This document shows positions 22,038-33,455 of a DNA stretch of 64,000 nucleotides, piece after piece. Below the pieces are notes generated by a model, which saw nothing but the letters and a program-made list of their open reading frames with translations, was not told where the DNA came from and ran no database searches. The DNA is from Sphagnum compactum. Its lineage: Eukaryota; Bryophyta; Sphagnopsida; Sphagnales. Numbering within the stretch: the stretch's first letter is position 1; the number at the start of each line of letters is the position of its first letter. The translations under genes and the position numbers were made by a program. The stretch is from positions 15,877,118 to 15,941,117 of the forward strand of contig OZ234503.1 in NCBI GenBank assembly GCA_965153455.1, written 5' to 3'.

Positions 22038-22631
22038 CCGCCCCTCTCATAATGAATCTGTAAAAGAAGCCATGCTATCTCAAAAATGATAGAATTGGCA
22101 CAAAGGTCACAGTATGCACGTACTCCTTCTAAACAAATTGACATAAACACATGTAACAATGCAGAGTGACCTAAGTAATCAATAAAGAAAGTCATGATTC
22201 TAGAAGCCAAACAAATGGCGAAGGAAAACAAGGTCACATTCAATATTGCTCTCAGGTGATAAAGTTGCAACTAGTCAAGAATTGCAGTTCAAAGGTAGCG
22301 TGTCCATGAGCATGGTAGACCAGTTGACTTCCCTGGGTGACGGCTATCCTACATTCAGTGGGGCCATGAGCCTTCACTGGTTTCTCCACTAAAGAATTAC
22401 ACTTGATGCGTGCAAAACAAAACAAAAACTGACTGCAAAGCCATTACAAATATTTTTTTCGAAATTCTTACAACAATAAACAATCTACATTTTTTTGAGC
22501 TTTGCATTGCTTTTGCATCAAGTATCTACACCGCAATCAATGCTTCGCAAAAAGATTAACTACAAAACTATCACAAGCATTTTTTCTCACCATGCCGACA
22601 AAAATGAACGATTACTATTACGATGACAAAT
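22038..22631. other. Intergenic stretch
   Basis: Right flank of the Ty3 insertion. No helicase sequence continues here, so the SUV3 relic was not obviously split by the element. The stretch from about 22430 probably includes the 3' untranslated region of the minus-strand gene that ends at 22632. Confidence 0.35.
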
Positions 22632-23498
22632 CTATTCCTTCTTGTCATCAATGTCGTCACCAGGCGTTTCATATATGTCGTCACCATGCGTTTTAATAGT
22701 CACGAGCATGTTCGGAGGTGGATTGCGGACCAGATCATCAAGTTCTGGGAACCATTCTACGCGCATTGGGTGATACACTGTAAAACAACGTCCTCGATAT
22801 CTTTCTGTGCCTTCTATGTATGCCAGGACAACCACCCCTAGGTGAACATGGGCCAAAATGTCTGGCATTTGCTTTTCCCATTCATCAGTGGCAGGGGCAA
22901 GCAACTTATGTAGGTTAACAGTTAAAACGTGACCATTCTCCTTGTATTCCCATGCATCGTATTCCCCGGCCCATAAAAACTTAAGGATGTTAGTTCGAAC
23001 ATTTGAGGGCATGTCCATCAGGTTGGTGGCTTCAGGCTCTCCCATCTACAAAAAATACGATTATAAGACTGAAAATATTTTTAGAACAAATGGACAGAAA
23101 ATTGACGCCTCTTGGAAGACCATAAACGCCGATAAAAAATTAACAACAATTCATGATAAACCGAATGCCATCAAAAGGACTGGCTATGCTAAAAAAAAAC
23201 CAATTTCGCACCTTTCTAGCTTCTGAATTGTGCACGGAGGGAACAAGGGCTGTGTGATTCAAGTATATATCAACGATCTGCCAAAACAACCTTTTACGCG
23301 AATGATTCAATGAGTCGACCACCCTGCGCAATCTTTTATATTGCATTGAGTTACCTTGAGGTCTGTTTCATTCAAGGCAAGAAATCTTCGCCCTCCTCCA
23401 GCGATACGTTCGGGATCATAAGATTCTCCGAGCTTATTTACCTCCTTTAACGTGAGATATTGGCATTGCGAAGGACAAGCCCAAAATCCCATGCACAT
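22632..23498 (-). CDS. Unidentified spliced protein gene (three exons, 5' end uncertain)
   Basis: Three minus-strand exons with GT-AG junctions in compatible phase 0: 23355-23498 (or longer), 23212-23277 and 22632-23045, with introns of 77 and 166 bp. The joined product is about 207 residues. The first exon is rich in charged residues (YDPERIAGGGRRFLALNE). The last begins MGEPEATNLMDM right after a TTTTTTGTAG acceptor and ends in an acidic tail (DDIYETPGDDIDDKKE) before TAG. No known domain, signal peptide or membrane segment is recognised. The ATG at 23498 is only a candidate start, since a stop precedes it in frame. Another possible upstream exon lies around 23641-23823 (NRIPWFDLSFAREP). 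The intron quality argues for a real or recently real gene. Confidence 0.6.
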
Positions 23499-26400
23499 TT
23501 TCTTTCAACTGCGGTTGGTAGAAAATGCTTTACGTGAGATCTTCCATTTTAATTCCAACGCTATCTCCACCACGATGCAAATCTTGCATCCAACGGTTTT
23601 GGTCGTTGGATTATTTCCAGAAATATCAACATGAACGTTACTAAGATTTGCTAATAAACACAGCATGCTCGATGTTGGGTAGAAGAAATGGGACGCAGGA
23701 GCCGTGTAAAATATCTTGTAATCCAAGTTGACTTTTGAACATGGTTCGTGTCTCAATCGAAATGCTCGTTGGCTCCCGTGCAAACGACAAATCAAACCAA
23801 GGGATGCGGTTATGCGCAATCACAAATTAAAGCATAGCTGAGAGGAATTCTTGTAGCCACCTGTACAAAATCTTATAAGTATTATCGATCTACTTACATA
23901 TTTGAAAAACCAAAGTATAAGAAAAAAAGAAACCCAAAAAAACATAAAAAAAAATAAAAATAAAGTTATCCAAAGTTACAAATGCCCAAAAAAAGGTCGT
24001 AAAAGAAAAAGAAAAAAAAACATACAAAATGAGATAAACAACAAAAATTGTCAGAAGAAAAAGAAGGCGAAGAAACTATGTTTTATTTGAAAACTCAAAC
24101 GCCTTAAAATTTAAAAATTGACCGTGTAGAATTAAAAAGGAAAAATACACAACAGAGAAATAGTTTTTTGCAAACATCGTAGAAAATGAAAACCAAGAAT
24201 GAAATAAGAAATATGAAACCAACCTTTCTAGCAAGCACAACAAATAAAAAATAATAATATAGAAAATAACAAAACCAAGGGGAAAGTATCTATAGAAAAC
24301 CCATGAAAATGGAAACTTTACAACTCTAGGAAACAAAATGTTTAGAAAATACTAAAATTCCCTTTTAATTTGTTACTCTCTTACTTTATCTTGTGGGTAA
24401 TCAAAATTTGCTAAACTGAATTGTGGATCATTGCCAAACTGGCTACATCGCAAACTTGGAGAAAAAAATGTTGTCCAAGGTTTAGGGCGTCCTTTTTTTT
24501 GGGGGAAGGAATTGCCCCCAAAAAAAAAAAAATTCAAAATATAGGGATTTTTTGCCGATTTGAAATCACCGAAAACTAAGAGATCAAGGGAAAAACCAAA
24601 ACCAAGAAGAATAAAAAGAAACGTGAAGAGGAAAAAGAAAGTAAAGGAGGCTTTTACAGATCTGATGTTGTGTGCAACCTCCTGATTGAATAAATAATAA
24701 GTACCCCTGGTTTATGATGGGGGTATTAGTGAAGGTTGAAAACGGCACCAACAAGTCTCGAGCGATATTGGTGCGAGCGAGCCTTGTGACTGTGTGGATG
24801 GTCGAACTTTCATCGGATTCTGGCTGTTGACTCGTTTCCTTTCACATGAGACCTACCAAGGTGAAGGACACATGAGAAAATCTCTTACACATTTTTCTTG
24901 CAACGTGCGTTCAGATTGGGGAAAAACAGTCTTGTGGGAGATCTTCCACATTGATTGCATACGGATATTGACCACACAGTAATTCTTGCATGGAATGTTT
25001 TGGATCGTTGGATCCATTTCAAAAGACGTAAAATTTTCATCTCACACTATTTTGAACTCTTGTGGTTTTGTTGCAACCTCCTTGTTTTATTGCATTTTCG
25101 ATGCATCTCCAATTACTTGAATTCTGGAGTATTTATTGTTTTTCCATTGAACATATTTCATTGTAGTTCAACAAGATGCAATGTTTTTGTCCTTGGTGAT
25201 GAATGGAATATTTCACATGAAATGTAATACAAATTTTAATTCTTTCATGGTTTCCTTCTAGATGTTTCTAATAAAATGATTTCCAACAATTGGTTGGATG
25301 TTTTTTAATCTATTGACCATTTGTGCCCATTCATCCAACATTTAATTTTCATCCATGATTATATCCATTTTCCCACATCAATAGATTAAAGACTCAAGTT
25401 AGCGCTAAGTTCAAGGTTTTTCGTTCTTGTGGTGAGAACAAGCCATTATTTACAAACTTGGAAAAAAGAAAAAAGAAAAACTTATGCATGAGCAACTAAC
25501 AAATAAATGGACACCCAGCTGAAAACGAGTCAAAATGGTAATCCAATGAAGTGGAAATTATGGGGAGAACAATGATGCCCAAATGAAATGCAAAAGGGAA
25601 AATAAAATTTAATTAGTGGCAATTGAAAAAAAATGAAATGTAGATGAAACCATGTTATGTGTCAAAATAATGAAGTATGAACGTATAGAGAATGTTTTTA
25701 CAGAATGTGAATGTGCATGTTGTTGTAGATGTTTTGGTAAAATTCAAAAGCCAACAATTTGATAACAAAATTTTATAGTTCCAAATTTAAATCAAGTCTA
25801 CCTTTATAACCTATACTAGAATAACCTTATAAATTCAAACATTACAAACCATGTACATATTGTAAAACATCATCATCAAGACAGAATCTTTAAATCTTTC
25901 AAGCAAACAACGAAAATTGAAACAAATTAAATGAAAGAAGAATTCACAACCTCCTATTGAGCTCGAGAATTCTCGTTGTGACCAATATGCTCCCCAATTG
26001 GACTCAAATGGAAAGCTTTCATAACTTTCAAGCCACCAAGGAGTTTAAAGGAAGCAATGGTGAGGAGACACACGCCACCCTTGTTATTGCCAACAATATT
26101 TTCACAACATTGGTATTAGAACAAAAACTATCTAATTATTGGCAACAATATTTTTCCCAATGATATCAAAACAAAAACTATTTATTTGTAAACATTGAAA
26201 AGGGACGCTTGGAAAACACAAAAGGGCATCGGTAGAAGACCCAAAAAAGACATTGCATGAAACCTTCTTTGTTTCACCAAGTCCCATTTTGACTAGTTAC
26301 TGAACATGTGATTGCCTCAAATGAGAGACAACTTGATATGAAAACAACGAAAGAACACGAGGCAAAGAGGGGAAAAAAAAGTCCTTGCTCGAACCCTTCG

Positions 26401-27855
26401 CCAACCATAACGGAAAAAAGGAAGGTGAAAAAAAGAAAGAAATATTGCTTGAACCCCTCTTTACGACCACAAAAGGGGAAAAAGGGAAAGAAAGAAAACT
26501 TGCTTGAACCTTTACCTAGGTAGCAACAAAAGCAAAGAACGGGAAGAATAAATAATTTTTTCCTTTGGTATGGATGCCCACAAAGGCATGGAGGAGGGGA
26601 AAAAGAAAAAACCTTGATTTGATGCCTCCAAATGCAGTTAGTGATTTAAGCTATTTTTTGAAATCAGTTTAATATGTCAATAATGTTTCATTAGAGATCT
26701 CAATAATTTCCAATATTAAAAAATCCAATTTAAATCACATTAAAAACTTAATTTTAAACATGTTATAATGTCATGAATTATAAATCATTCAATAGACCGT
26801 CTTTGTCCTGTTAAACATTGTCAAAGAAAACAAACCAATAAGGTATACAACCACCATTCCATGTTTTCTCTCGAAGGGCAAAGATATATTAAAAAATATA
26901 TATATTAGCGACGACCAATATCAATTAACCTTGAATAATTATACACATTGGGAGAGCGAACTTCTATTTGGGGGAAATTTCCAAAGTTTTAGAAGTTTTT
27001 TTTGTGATGAATTGATCAAAGCGATCCATTGCAAAAAAAAAAAAAATTCACTTGAGAAGTAACCCACAACCATTCAATATTTATCCAACATTATGGGCCC
27101 AGGATTCATGCACAAGTGCCATTGGCCTAGTTTACAAATGGTGAGGAACATTATTATGGAATAGTGAATGGAAGAGAATTGTTGGGTTGTTAATAATAGT
27201 CAAGATGTGTTACGAACAAAATTCGTACCTAGCAAATGAAATGCCTCAACGTGCATTGAAGATGCCCAACTTTTTTTCCATCGCAGGGGGGAAGGGCAAA
27301 TGGGAATAATAACATGTATCATATGCAATATGGTGAGGGGTATTACTTTAAATGTGATGTGATTTGTTTCTCGATGGGTTCAAAATGTTACAAATTTTTT
27401 CGGGTCCGACAGTCGTTCATTCGCGTGCACACACCCACCCGGGACCGTCACGAATCGAAGATGAGCCAAAATGCTTTGGTCAGTGTTACGACCAATGAAA
27501 CACCTTTGTTTCCTTTCTCTGCACGATCGAGGCAAAACATATACATACCGAAAGTGGCTGTCCGCTCAAGGAAAACTCCGGAGGCTCTTAGTTTTACAGA
27601 GATTTCAGTGATGGAAGGATGGTATGGATCACCCTGTAAAAATATTTGCGCCTCATCAACTCACAAAGAACAATTAGACTTTCCACTGTATAATTAGAGG
27701 GCGTCCTACCCTCGGTAAAACGCAAGCATGCCAGAAAGCCACCGGTCCTCTCGGGATCGTGCATTGCCTCGAAGAGATTGTTTTGGATGGACCCATAAGG
27801 TATGCATCCCTTCGAAGTTCAGAAGCTAAAAGAGAATGACATAAAGCACGAATTA
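23499..27855. other. AT-rich, gene-poor stretch
   Basis: Mostly A/T-rich with runs of A and T. A phrase around GAGATCTTCCA at 23540-23615 recurs at about 24938-25020, marking a short dispersed repeat. A copy of the TACCCC hairpin repeat lies at 24669-24765. At 26370-26520 a lysine-coding purine run repeats the words TTGCTTGAACCC and GGGAAAAAG. A frame of 127 codons at 27314-27697 is unrecognised and has an overlapping open frame on the other strand. No gene supported. Confidence 0.45.
24669..24765 (+). repeat. TACCCC-hairpin dispersed repeat, copy 1
   Basis: TGTGTGCAACCTCCT then AATAAATAATAAGTACCCC and, after a short loop, GGGGGTATTAGT. The same head is at 45048 and 47262. The arms of this copy are one base short of perfect. 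Confidence 0.65.
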
Positions 27856-29016
27856 CCACCTGCTGCAACGCAATGTCCTGTCAGTCTCTGCTGCAGCTCG
27901 ATCGATCAAGCTGTATGCAAAGAGTGCAGGAACTCGGTCCTGGGCTACTTCTTCTTCGGGGTGGTGCGAGCCCGAGAGTTCACCCATCGGACTGCCAAAA
28001 CGAACATCAACGGAGATCGGCAACAAGAAGTAGTTCGAGTCAATGCCAATCATGTTCAGTTCGCGAGGGATGACTTGGGGTCATCGGTTTTATCCTCTCC
28101 CCATCAGACTCAGCCAGGTCTCAGAGATTCTACTCGATTAAAACTTAATCTGTTTTTTCCTTTGAGTTGAAAGAACTTGGATGACTACAAGATTCACCCA
28201 TCATTGGGATACTTCACTTGATGCATTGGGGCAGGCTTTAGTCCGAACGGTCAAAAAAATGCTCTCCAACTTCTTAAAGGAAATCATGATCAAATATGAA
28301 CAAGCAGCCTGGCCTCACCGGCATCCAGTGTTTTGAAGTGTGATCACAGCCTCCTCCTCAACAACACCCATTTGAAACAAACACCTGGAGAGAAGAAAAC
28401 CAGAACAGTTCCTTCCAGATCTAGAATTCCAGTCCTTGATTCAACTCACGATGGGTTTACCACACAAATCTATACAATTGGACCCAGACTGCTCGCACAA
28501 AAGAATGTGGGATTTTCTCATCAAGATCAGAAATTTGTGTCCACAACAAACCGATATACCATGGGTTGGTTGTCTCTGTGTTCTGCCACTAACAGCTTGG
28601 CAGAGCACAATAGCCGTACCCTTCCTCAAGCTGATCACTGATGCTGCTGCTGATAATATATCAGCCTCAAGCAAAGCATCGTAGCATCTCTATCAAAAAC
28701 TGACCCAACTAAAACAGTGATGCACGCAGGAACTAAGTTTGAAATCTGGCATGTTGCTAGTCAGCAATGTTAAGCTTAAGAGAACTTGCTGCAGATCTGC
28801 TCATCTCTTATCAAATAGCAGGCAAAACAGTACACCCATGAGTTGATGAAACACCGACTTGCCAAGTTCGAATATGAATCCACCCTCAAGAGATCACCGC
28901 TCTACCCATGAGCTACAAGAAAAAGGCTTCCTAACAAGAGTCACTTGCAGAGAAAGCTGGAAAATGAATCTCAGTCGCAAAGCTCAATTGCTCTAATTCC
29001 CAGGTGGAAAGATGGA
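27856..29016 (+). repeat. Segmental duplication, copy 1 (left of RabA)
   Basis: From CCACCTGCTGCAACGCAATG to CAGGTGGAAAGATGGA, alignable with 33456-34970 in the same orientation with few differences. It lacks about 350 bp that copy 2 has at roughly 33735-34085. Includes a tRNA-like segment. Several 60-120 codon frames are open on both strands; no protein is recognised. Confidence 0.85.
28862..28915 (-). repeat. tRNA-like (A box/B box) segment, copy 1
   Basis: Minus strand TAGCTCATGGGTAGAGC (28899-28915) resembles a Pol III A box and D arm. TATTCGAACTTGG (28862-28874) resembles a B box and T arm, about 38 bases downstream. The anticodon arm and acceptor stem do not fold convincingly, so this is a tRNA-derived relic or a SINE head, not a tRNA gene. 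Repeated in the second duplication copy. Confidence 0.4.
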
Positions 29017-29024
29017 TACCTTGA

Positions 29025-29625
29025 TCCGGGCATCCCGAGTGTAATGCCGGTGGCTGGTGGCTGTTTGACCATGAAAAAAGAGTGTGATGCCGGGCTGTTT
29101 TTGCACAATGCCTGGCTGTTTTTGTTGACTTTAGTTACTTTGAGTTACTTTGAGTTACTTTTTTTACTGGTTGTAAGTTTTGACAGTTACTTTTTACTGG
29201 GTTTAGGGGTAAGGTTTGTTCATTTTTTTACTAGTTGTAACTTTCAACAATTACTTTTTACTGGGCCAGGAGGGCCAGGGTTTATATTCTATTCATGATG
29301 GGACGGGAGGAAAGGGTGCACCTTGGATTTTTTCCTTCTTTTTTTTTACTGTTGAGAGGGAGCGGGGGGTGGACGTGCAGCTTGATTTTTTTTTTTTTTT
29401 TTCACTGTTGAGGGGGAGGGGGGTGGAGGTGCAGCTTGGTTTTTTTCCTTCCTTTTTTCAAGGGGGAGGGGGGCGGAGGTGCAGCTTGATTTTTTTCCTT
29501 TTTTTTTCACTGTTAAGGGGGAGGGGGGTGGAGGTCAATGTTTTATTTTTTCCCTAGATATATGAAAAGGTGGAAGGAGGAGGGGGGCAAGGGGTACATT
29601 TTTTTCTAGAAATGTAGGGAGGATA
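29025..29625 (+). repeat. GT-rich dispersed repeat family, copy B
   Basis: Starts immediately after the duplicated segment. The head is GGGCATCCCGAGTGTAATGCC, then GGGCTG/TGGCTG blocks spaced by GATGCC and AATGCC and ending TTTTTGTTGAC. The tail has four cycles of T-run then GTTGAGGGGGAGGGGGG. It ends about 240 bp before the RabA start codon and could affect its promoter. Confidence 0.75.
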
Positions 29626-29681
29626 CTGTTTTCTCGCCCCTTTTGTTGGTTTTTGCCGCAATGCCGCTGTGAAAGATCCAC

Positions 29682-29697
29682 AGAGAGAGAGAGAGAG
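29682..29697 (+). promoter_or_regulatory. GA-repeat in the RabA leader or core promoter
   Basis: Sixteen bases of alternating AG lie 170 bp upstream of the RabA ATG, with a CTCTGTCTCTGTCTCTGTCT run at about 29808-29828. GA/CT microsatellites are common in plant leaders and core promoters. No TATA box is seen nearby. Confidence 0.35.
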
Positions 29698-29866
29698 TGG
29701 GTGGGTGTGTGTGCTTGCTTGCGGCTTTTGGCAGTGGGTTTGGACTGCCTTTGCAGCTGGGTTTGGGTTGTGGGTACCGGAGTTTTTTTCTGCCATTGCA
29801 AGGACTCTCTCTGTCTCTGTCTCTGTCTGAAGAACGAAAGAAGATCCTGAGGAGGAAGGAAGAAGA

Positions 29867-32094
29867 ATGGCGTATCATCACGATGACCAGATCGAAGATT
29901 ACCTCTTCAAGGTGGTACTGATCGGCGACTCCGCGGTGGGGAAGTACAATTTGCTCTCCAGATACGCGCGCAACGAGTTCAACAACAATTCCAAAGCCAC
30001 CATTGGCGTAGAGTTTCAGACGCAGAGCATGGAGATCCAAGGCAAAGAAGTGAAGGCGCAGATCTGGGACGACACAGCAGGCCAGGAGAGGTTCCGTGCC
30101 GTGACTTCCGCTTACTATAGAGGAGCAGTCGGAGCGCTCATAGTCTATGACATTACGCGACGTGCCACATTCGAGAATGTAGGTCGCTGGCTTGAAGAAC
30201 TCAAAGGTAAAATCTTCTTCCATCTCCCTCTCTCTCTTTCTCGCCTCCTCCTCCTCCTCTTCTTGTGACGATGAAACCAGATCTCTTTTGTAGCTCCTCC
30301 CACCCATCGCACTCACGCTTGGATTCTACGAGAAAAAAAAAGACCCTAGTACTTCTTCTTGTAGCATTTCACCCCTCTGTTGCAACAAGTTCGAAGCAGA
30401 GAGAGGAGGATCTCACAGCAGGTCTTTGTGGCAGCTCTTCTTCCCCAACAAGAAATGTTTGGTGATTCTGTAGACACCCAACAACAAACCCTAAACCCAA
30501 CTGGAACTCAGGAAGGACCATTGCCCATTCATGAATCTCAGAGATGGAGTTCTGATTGGGAACATTGCCATTCATTAATATCAGAGTTCTGGTTTCTGGT
30601 CGACTTTGTGAGAGAGACATTTCACAAAGGATATATATATGATAGCTGGCAGCACTCATTCTTGTGCTGCTTGTTTCTTTTAAAAGTTAAATGAAATTAA
30701 ATTAATTCCATATGTTGTATTTCAGCTAGTCACACGAAGTTGGTTACTTCTGGACTGACTGATCCATGGCAAAATTTGGTACTCTCAGGCTTGGCATAAG
30801 GCTTTTGTTCTTCATGTTAAAATGAATTGCAGTTTGGACAATGTATGTAATTGTACATACACTGGTGGAAGAAGTTACATGAAAGCTTTGGCACCTAGTC
30901 TTTTGGAACCTTTGGATACAAAGCAAGATGTCTGCTCAATGCCTCGGACTGGTGAACAAAGTCTATATGAAGGAAGTCAGTGCAGAAATCAGTCTGTCAA
31001 GATTGTATTTCTGGAACTTGCTAGGAAAAACATGGACAGCACTAACCCTGAGGGGACTGTAGACCTAGTGTTACTTCAGAAGAATTCATGTTCAATTTAG
31101 CAATTGGATACACTACTACAGTCTGTGTGAGGATTTGAGAAAAGGTATGGATCCAGTGGAGTATACTACTCTGAGTACTAATGGTTACTTGAAAGAACTG
31201 AGACTGGAGACTGTGTCTGAAGATTGACACTGATATGGGCCTCAACAATGAAAATACTTTGACAGACTCAGTAGAAGCCAGGGAGACTTGGATGAGAGAT
31301 TAGGGGTTTAAAACAAAGAGGAAATGATAATTACCCTTCAATTGCAATTTCTTCATGAGGAAGTCCATGTCTTGAAGAAACATCAGCTTAGATTAAGGAA
31401 ACGTTATCATTCCACGCTTTCTATCCACTCAAACATCCAATCAGCTCTTCTTTCTACGTTTTCACTGAACTAGAAGTTATTAAAGGAAAGTGGGAATCTG
31501 CACCAAGAAGTCATTCTGGTTCAGATGCTTGGTGATGAGAAATTTACTCCTGTATAGCTTTCTAGGATTAGGAATGTTTTTGAGTTTGTGACTAGGTCTT
31601 CAGCAGTGGGATCAGTCACAATTACGGTGACCAGGAAGAAAAATACGGATCCAGTGAAGGCTTGTGATATCATGACATTTTGTTCCTGACCTTTCAGGAT
31701 CATGAAAACTACTGCCAATAGGTGATTATTATTTTTCCATGAACACTAACTGTTTCTTCTCCCATTGTTGCTTGCAGTGCATTCGGATTCAAGTGTGGTT
31801 GTAATGCTTGTTGGAAACAAGCGTGACCTTGCTCACATCAGGGAGGTGACAGTTGAAGAGGGGACAGCTCTTGCAGAGCAACACAATATGTCATTTATAG
31901 AGACATCAGCACTGGAATCTGTGAATGTGATCAATGCCTTCCAGACAGTACTTAGGGAGATCCACAAAATTGTGAGTCGTAAGGCTCTTGCAGCAGATTC
32001 CACCAAGAATAATACTGTGTTGAGTAGTGGACAGAAACTGGCTGGAAGTGATGACATGACACCAAGGCGAGGTGGATGCTGCTTGATGGTCTGA
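29867..32094 (+). CDS. RabA (Rab11-type) small GTPase, two exons, with altered G1 and G3 motifs
   Basis: Exons 29867-30206 and 31778-32094 join in phase 1 (AAAG|GTAAAA...TTGCAG|TG) across a 1571-bp intron, giving 218 residues, normal for RabA. Rab features: [18 protein letters not shown] (G1), [10 protein letters not shown] (switch I), [16 protein letters not shown] (switch II), GNKRD 126-130 (G4), ETSAL 155-159 (G5), and a C-terminal GGCC (Cys214-Cys215) for double prenylation. Closest by memory to plant RABA5. RabA proteins act in trans-Golgi/endosome to plasma-membrane or cell-plate traffic. Two anomalies: residue 27 is Tyr (TAC at 29945) instead of the Mg-binding Ser of GKS, and WDTAGQ is WDDTAGQ through a doubled GAC (30068-30073). 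The rest is well conserved, so this is either a specialised, perhaps dominant-inhibitory, Rab or an early pseudogene. The intron holds a telo-box-like AAACCCTAAACCC near 30485. Confidence 0.9.
30207..31777 (+). other. RabA intron 1
   Basis: 1571 bp, GT donor at 30207 and TTGCTTGCAG acceptor ending at 31777. Starts with a CT-rich run. Much longer than the 77-166 bp introns of the other spliced genes here. No nested gene is recognised. Confidence 0.85.
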
Positions 32095-32206
32095 ATGATT
32101 CCTCATCAATACGGTTTCTGTCAGCAATGTGATTTCTTCTTCTGTGTTACCAATTTCCAGAGCCCCTAAATTAACCCCTTTCCTCTCTCCTCCTTCCACA
32201 TACAGA

Positions 32207-32425
32207 GAACTGAAGAACTGTGAAAAAGAAGAAGAAAGAAAAAGAAAATGACAAGTGGCTACAAATAGGAAGACAAAAGATGAGAGTACGCAAGGCCAGA
32301 GTCTCAAGCATTTTGAGCCTCAAAGGTAGAAAAATGTATGAAACCTGAAGCTCTTCAGCATACCAAGCCCTCGGTAGAAGTCAAGGAATGCCACCTGCCG
32401 CATGTCTGCAGCACTTTGAACCTTC
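32207..32425 (-). repeat. Gene-fragment repeat shared with 57905-58112
   Basis: About 200 bp matches 57905-58112 closely in the same orientation (ATGACAAGTGGCTACAAATA, CTTCAGCATACCAAGCCCTC). On the minus strand it encodes the end of the open frame that starts at 32775 (…DFYRGLGMLKS). The match stops at 32425, so only the 3' end of that possible gene was copied. Confidence 0.7.
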
Positions 32426-32775
32426 TTTTGGCTGAAGGCAATGTCTTTTTGTCCTATACAGTCAGTCATCAACCTTTTTGACCGACAAAACACATCCTCC
32501 CATAGCATCTCCGAGATTGCTGAGATCATTGCCATAGAGGCAGACCGAGGTATGCTCCATCTAATTTGGGATCCATACATAGAAGCTCTTGTGAGGAGAG
32601 TCCCTGCAGCAACTTCTGAAGGAATCAAACCTGCATTGGATCCAAAAGCAAGCTCCCAGGAATCCATGGTTCTTCTCCTCCATGGCACACCAGTTACAGA
32701 TGTTGCTGCAAGGGTTGCCTTTGCTATTGAATCAATCAGCTCATCATTCTTATCAAGGCAACCTGACTCTGGCAT
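32320..32775 (-). other. Open frame of 151 codons, unidentified
   Basis: Minus-strand frame 32775-32320 with ordinary codon variety, containing ELIDSIAKATLAATSV and WELAFGSNAGLIPSEV. The plus strand is also open over 32441-32842. Neither product is recognised and the true coding strand cannot be decided. The minus frame gains slight support because its 3' end is in the duplicated segment at 57905-58112. Confidence 0.35.
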
Positions 32776-32974
32776 GCTTGCACAGGAGTTCCCTGCATCT
32801 GTACAATATGAGACACGATGTCAAAGTATGCTGGATTTATGAGAAGAATGTCTTAAAAGCTTATATGTGCTGTGCAATTTCCAGATCAGGGTGCTGTACC
32901 CAAAGAAGTTGTGATCAGACATCCTTGTAAAATTAATTTCGATGCTACTAATTCATTCAGAGAGCGGTACCGAC

Positions 32975-33350
32975 GAACATTGCAAGCACTTTATCAACGC
33001 CCTCCTTCTACACGAAGCTCTTAAACATGATCTACATCTCTCCATATTATCAACCCAGGATCGCTCAGATATTGCATGCTAGTGATGGTTTGCACGTTTC
33101 GGGAATTTGCCAGTTCGATGCATCAAAAGTATAATGCCAAGTCTACTGACGCGCGACAAAATGATCTACGACAATTGGCATCTGCGACCATCGACAGTTT
33201 CGATCTGGTCACGCATTCTACGGATGGTGGAATTCACATCCACACAACTGATTGACATTTGAATAAAGATCAGAGGCTCTAAAGACTTAATATTGGATCT
33301 GAATTTATTCTCTTCATGATGTAGCATTCTGTTAGCATCTGACATCTGTC
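32975..33350 (+). repeat. Mosaic of segments found elsewhere in the window
   Basis: About 32975-33225 aligns with 59872-60112 (shared CGCTCAGATATTGCATGC). About 33226-33350 aligns with 55674-55795 (shared GAATTTATTCTCTTCATG). The two source segments are not adjacent elsewhere, so this piece is a join of two older repeats. Confidence 0.65.
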
Positions 33351-33455
33351 ATTTGACCCACACTATAAGAAGGTTTTTCGGAAGCGGGTGTTCTTGACTT
33401 GCTGATGGATGATGGGAAGCAACGTGAGCCTCCGGCTCGTGCAGCTCTCCGTTTG

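Noticed and set aside
28862-28915. A genuine tRNA gene
   Set aside because: A-box- and B-box-like words are present, but the acceptor and anticodon stems do not pair.
29606-30316. Minus-strand open frame of 236 codons
   Set aside because: It is antisense to RabA exon 1, whose GTPase motifs and splice sites are clear.
32441-32842. Plus-strand frame of 133 codons as a second gene
   Set aside because: Overlaps an equally open minus-strand frame; neither is recognised and no splice or promoter evidence decides, so only the ambiguity is recorded.
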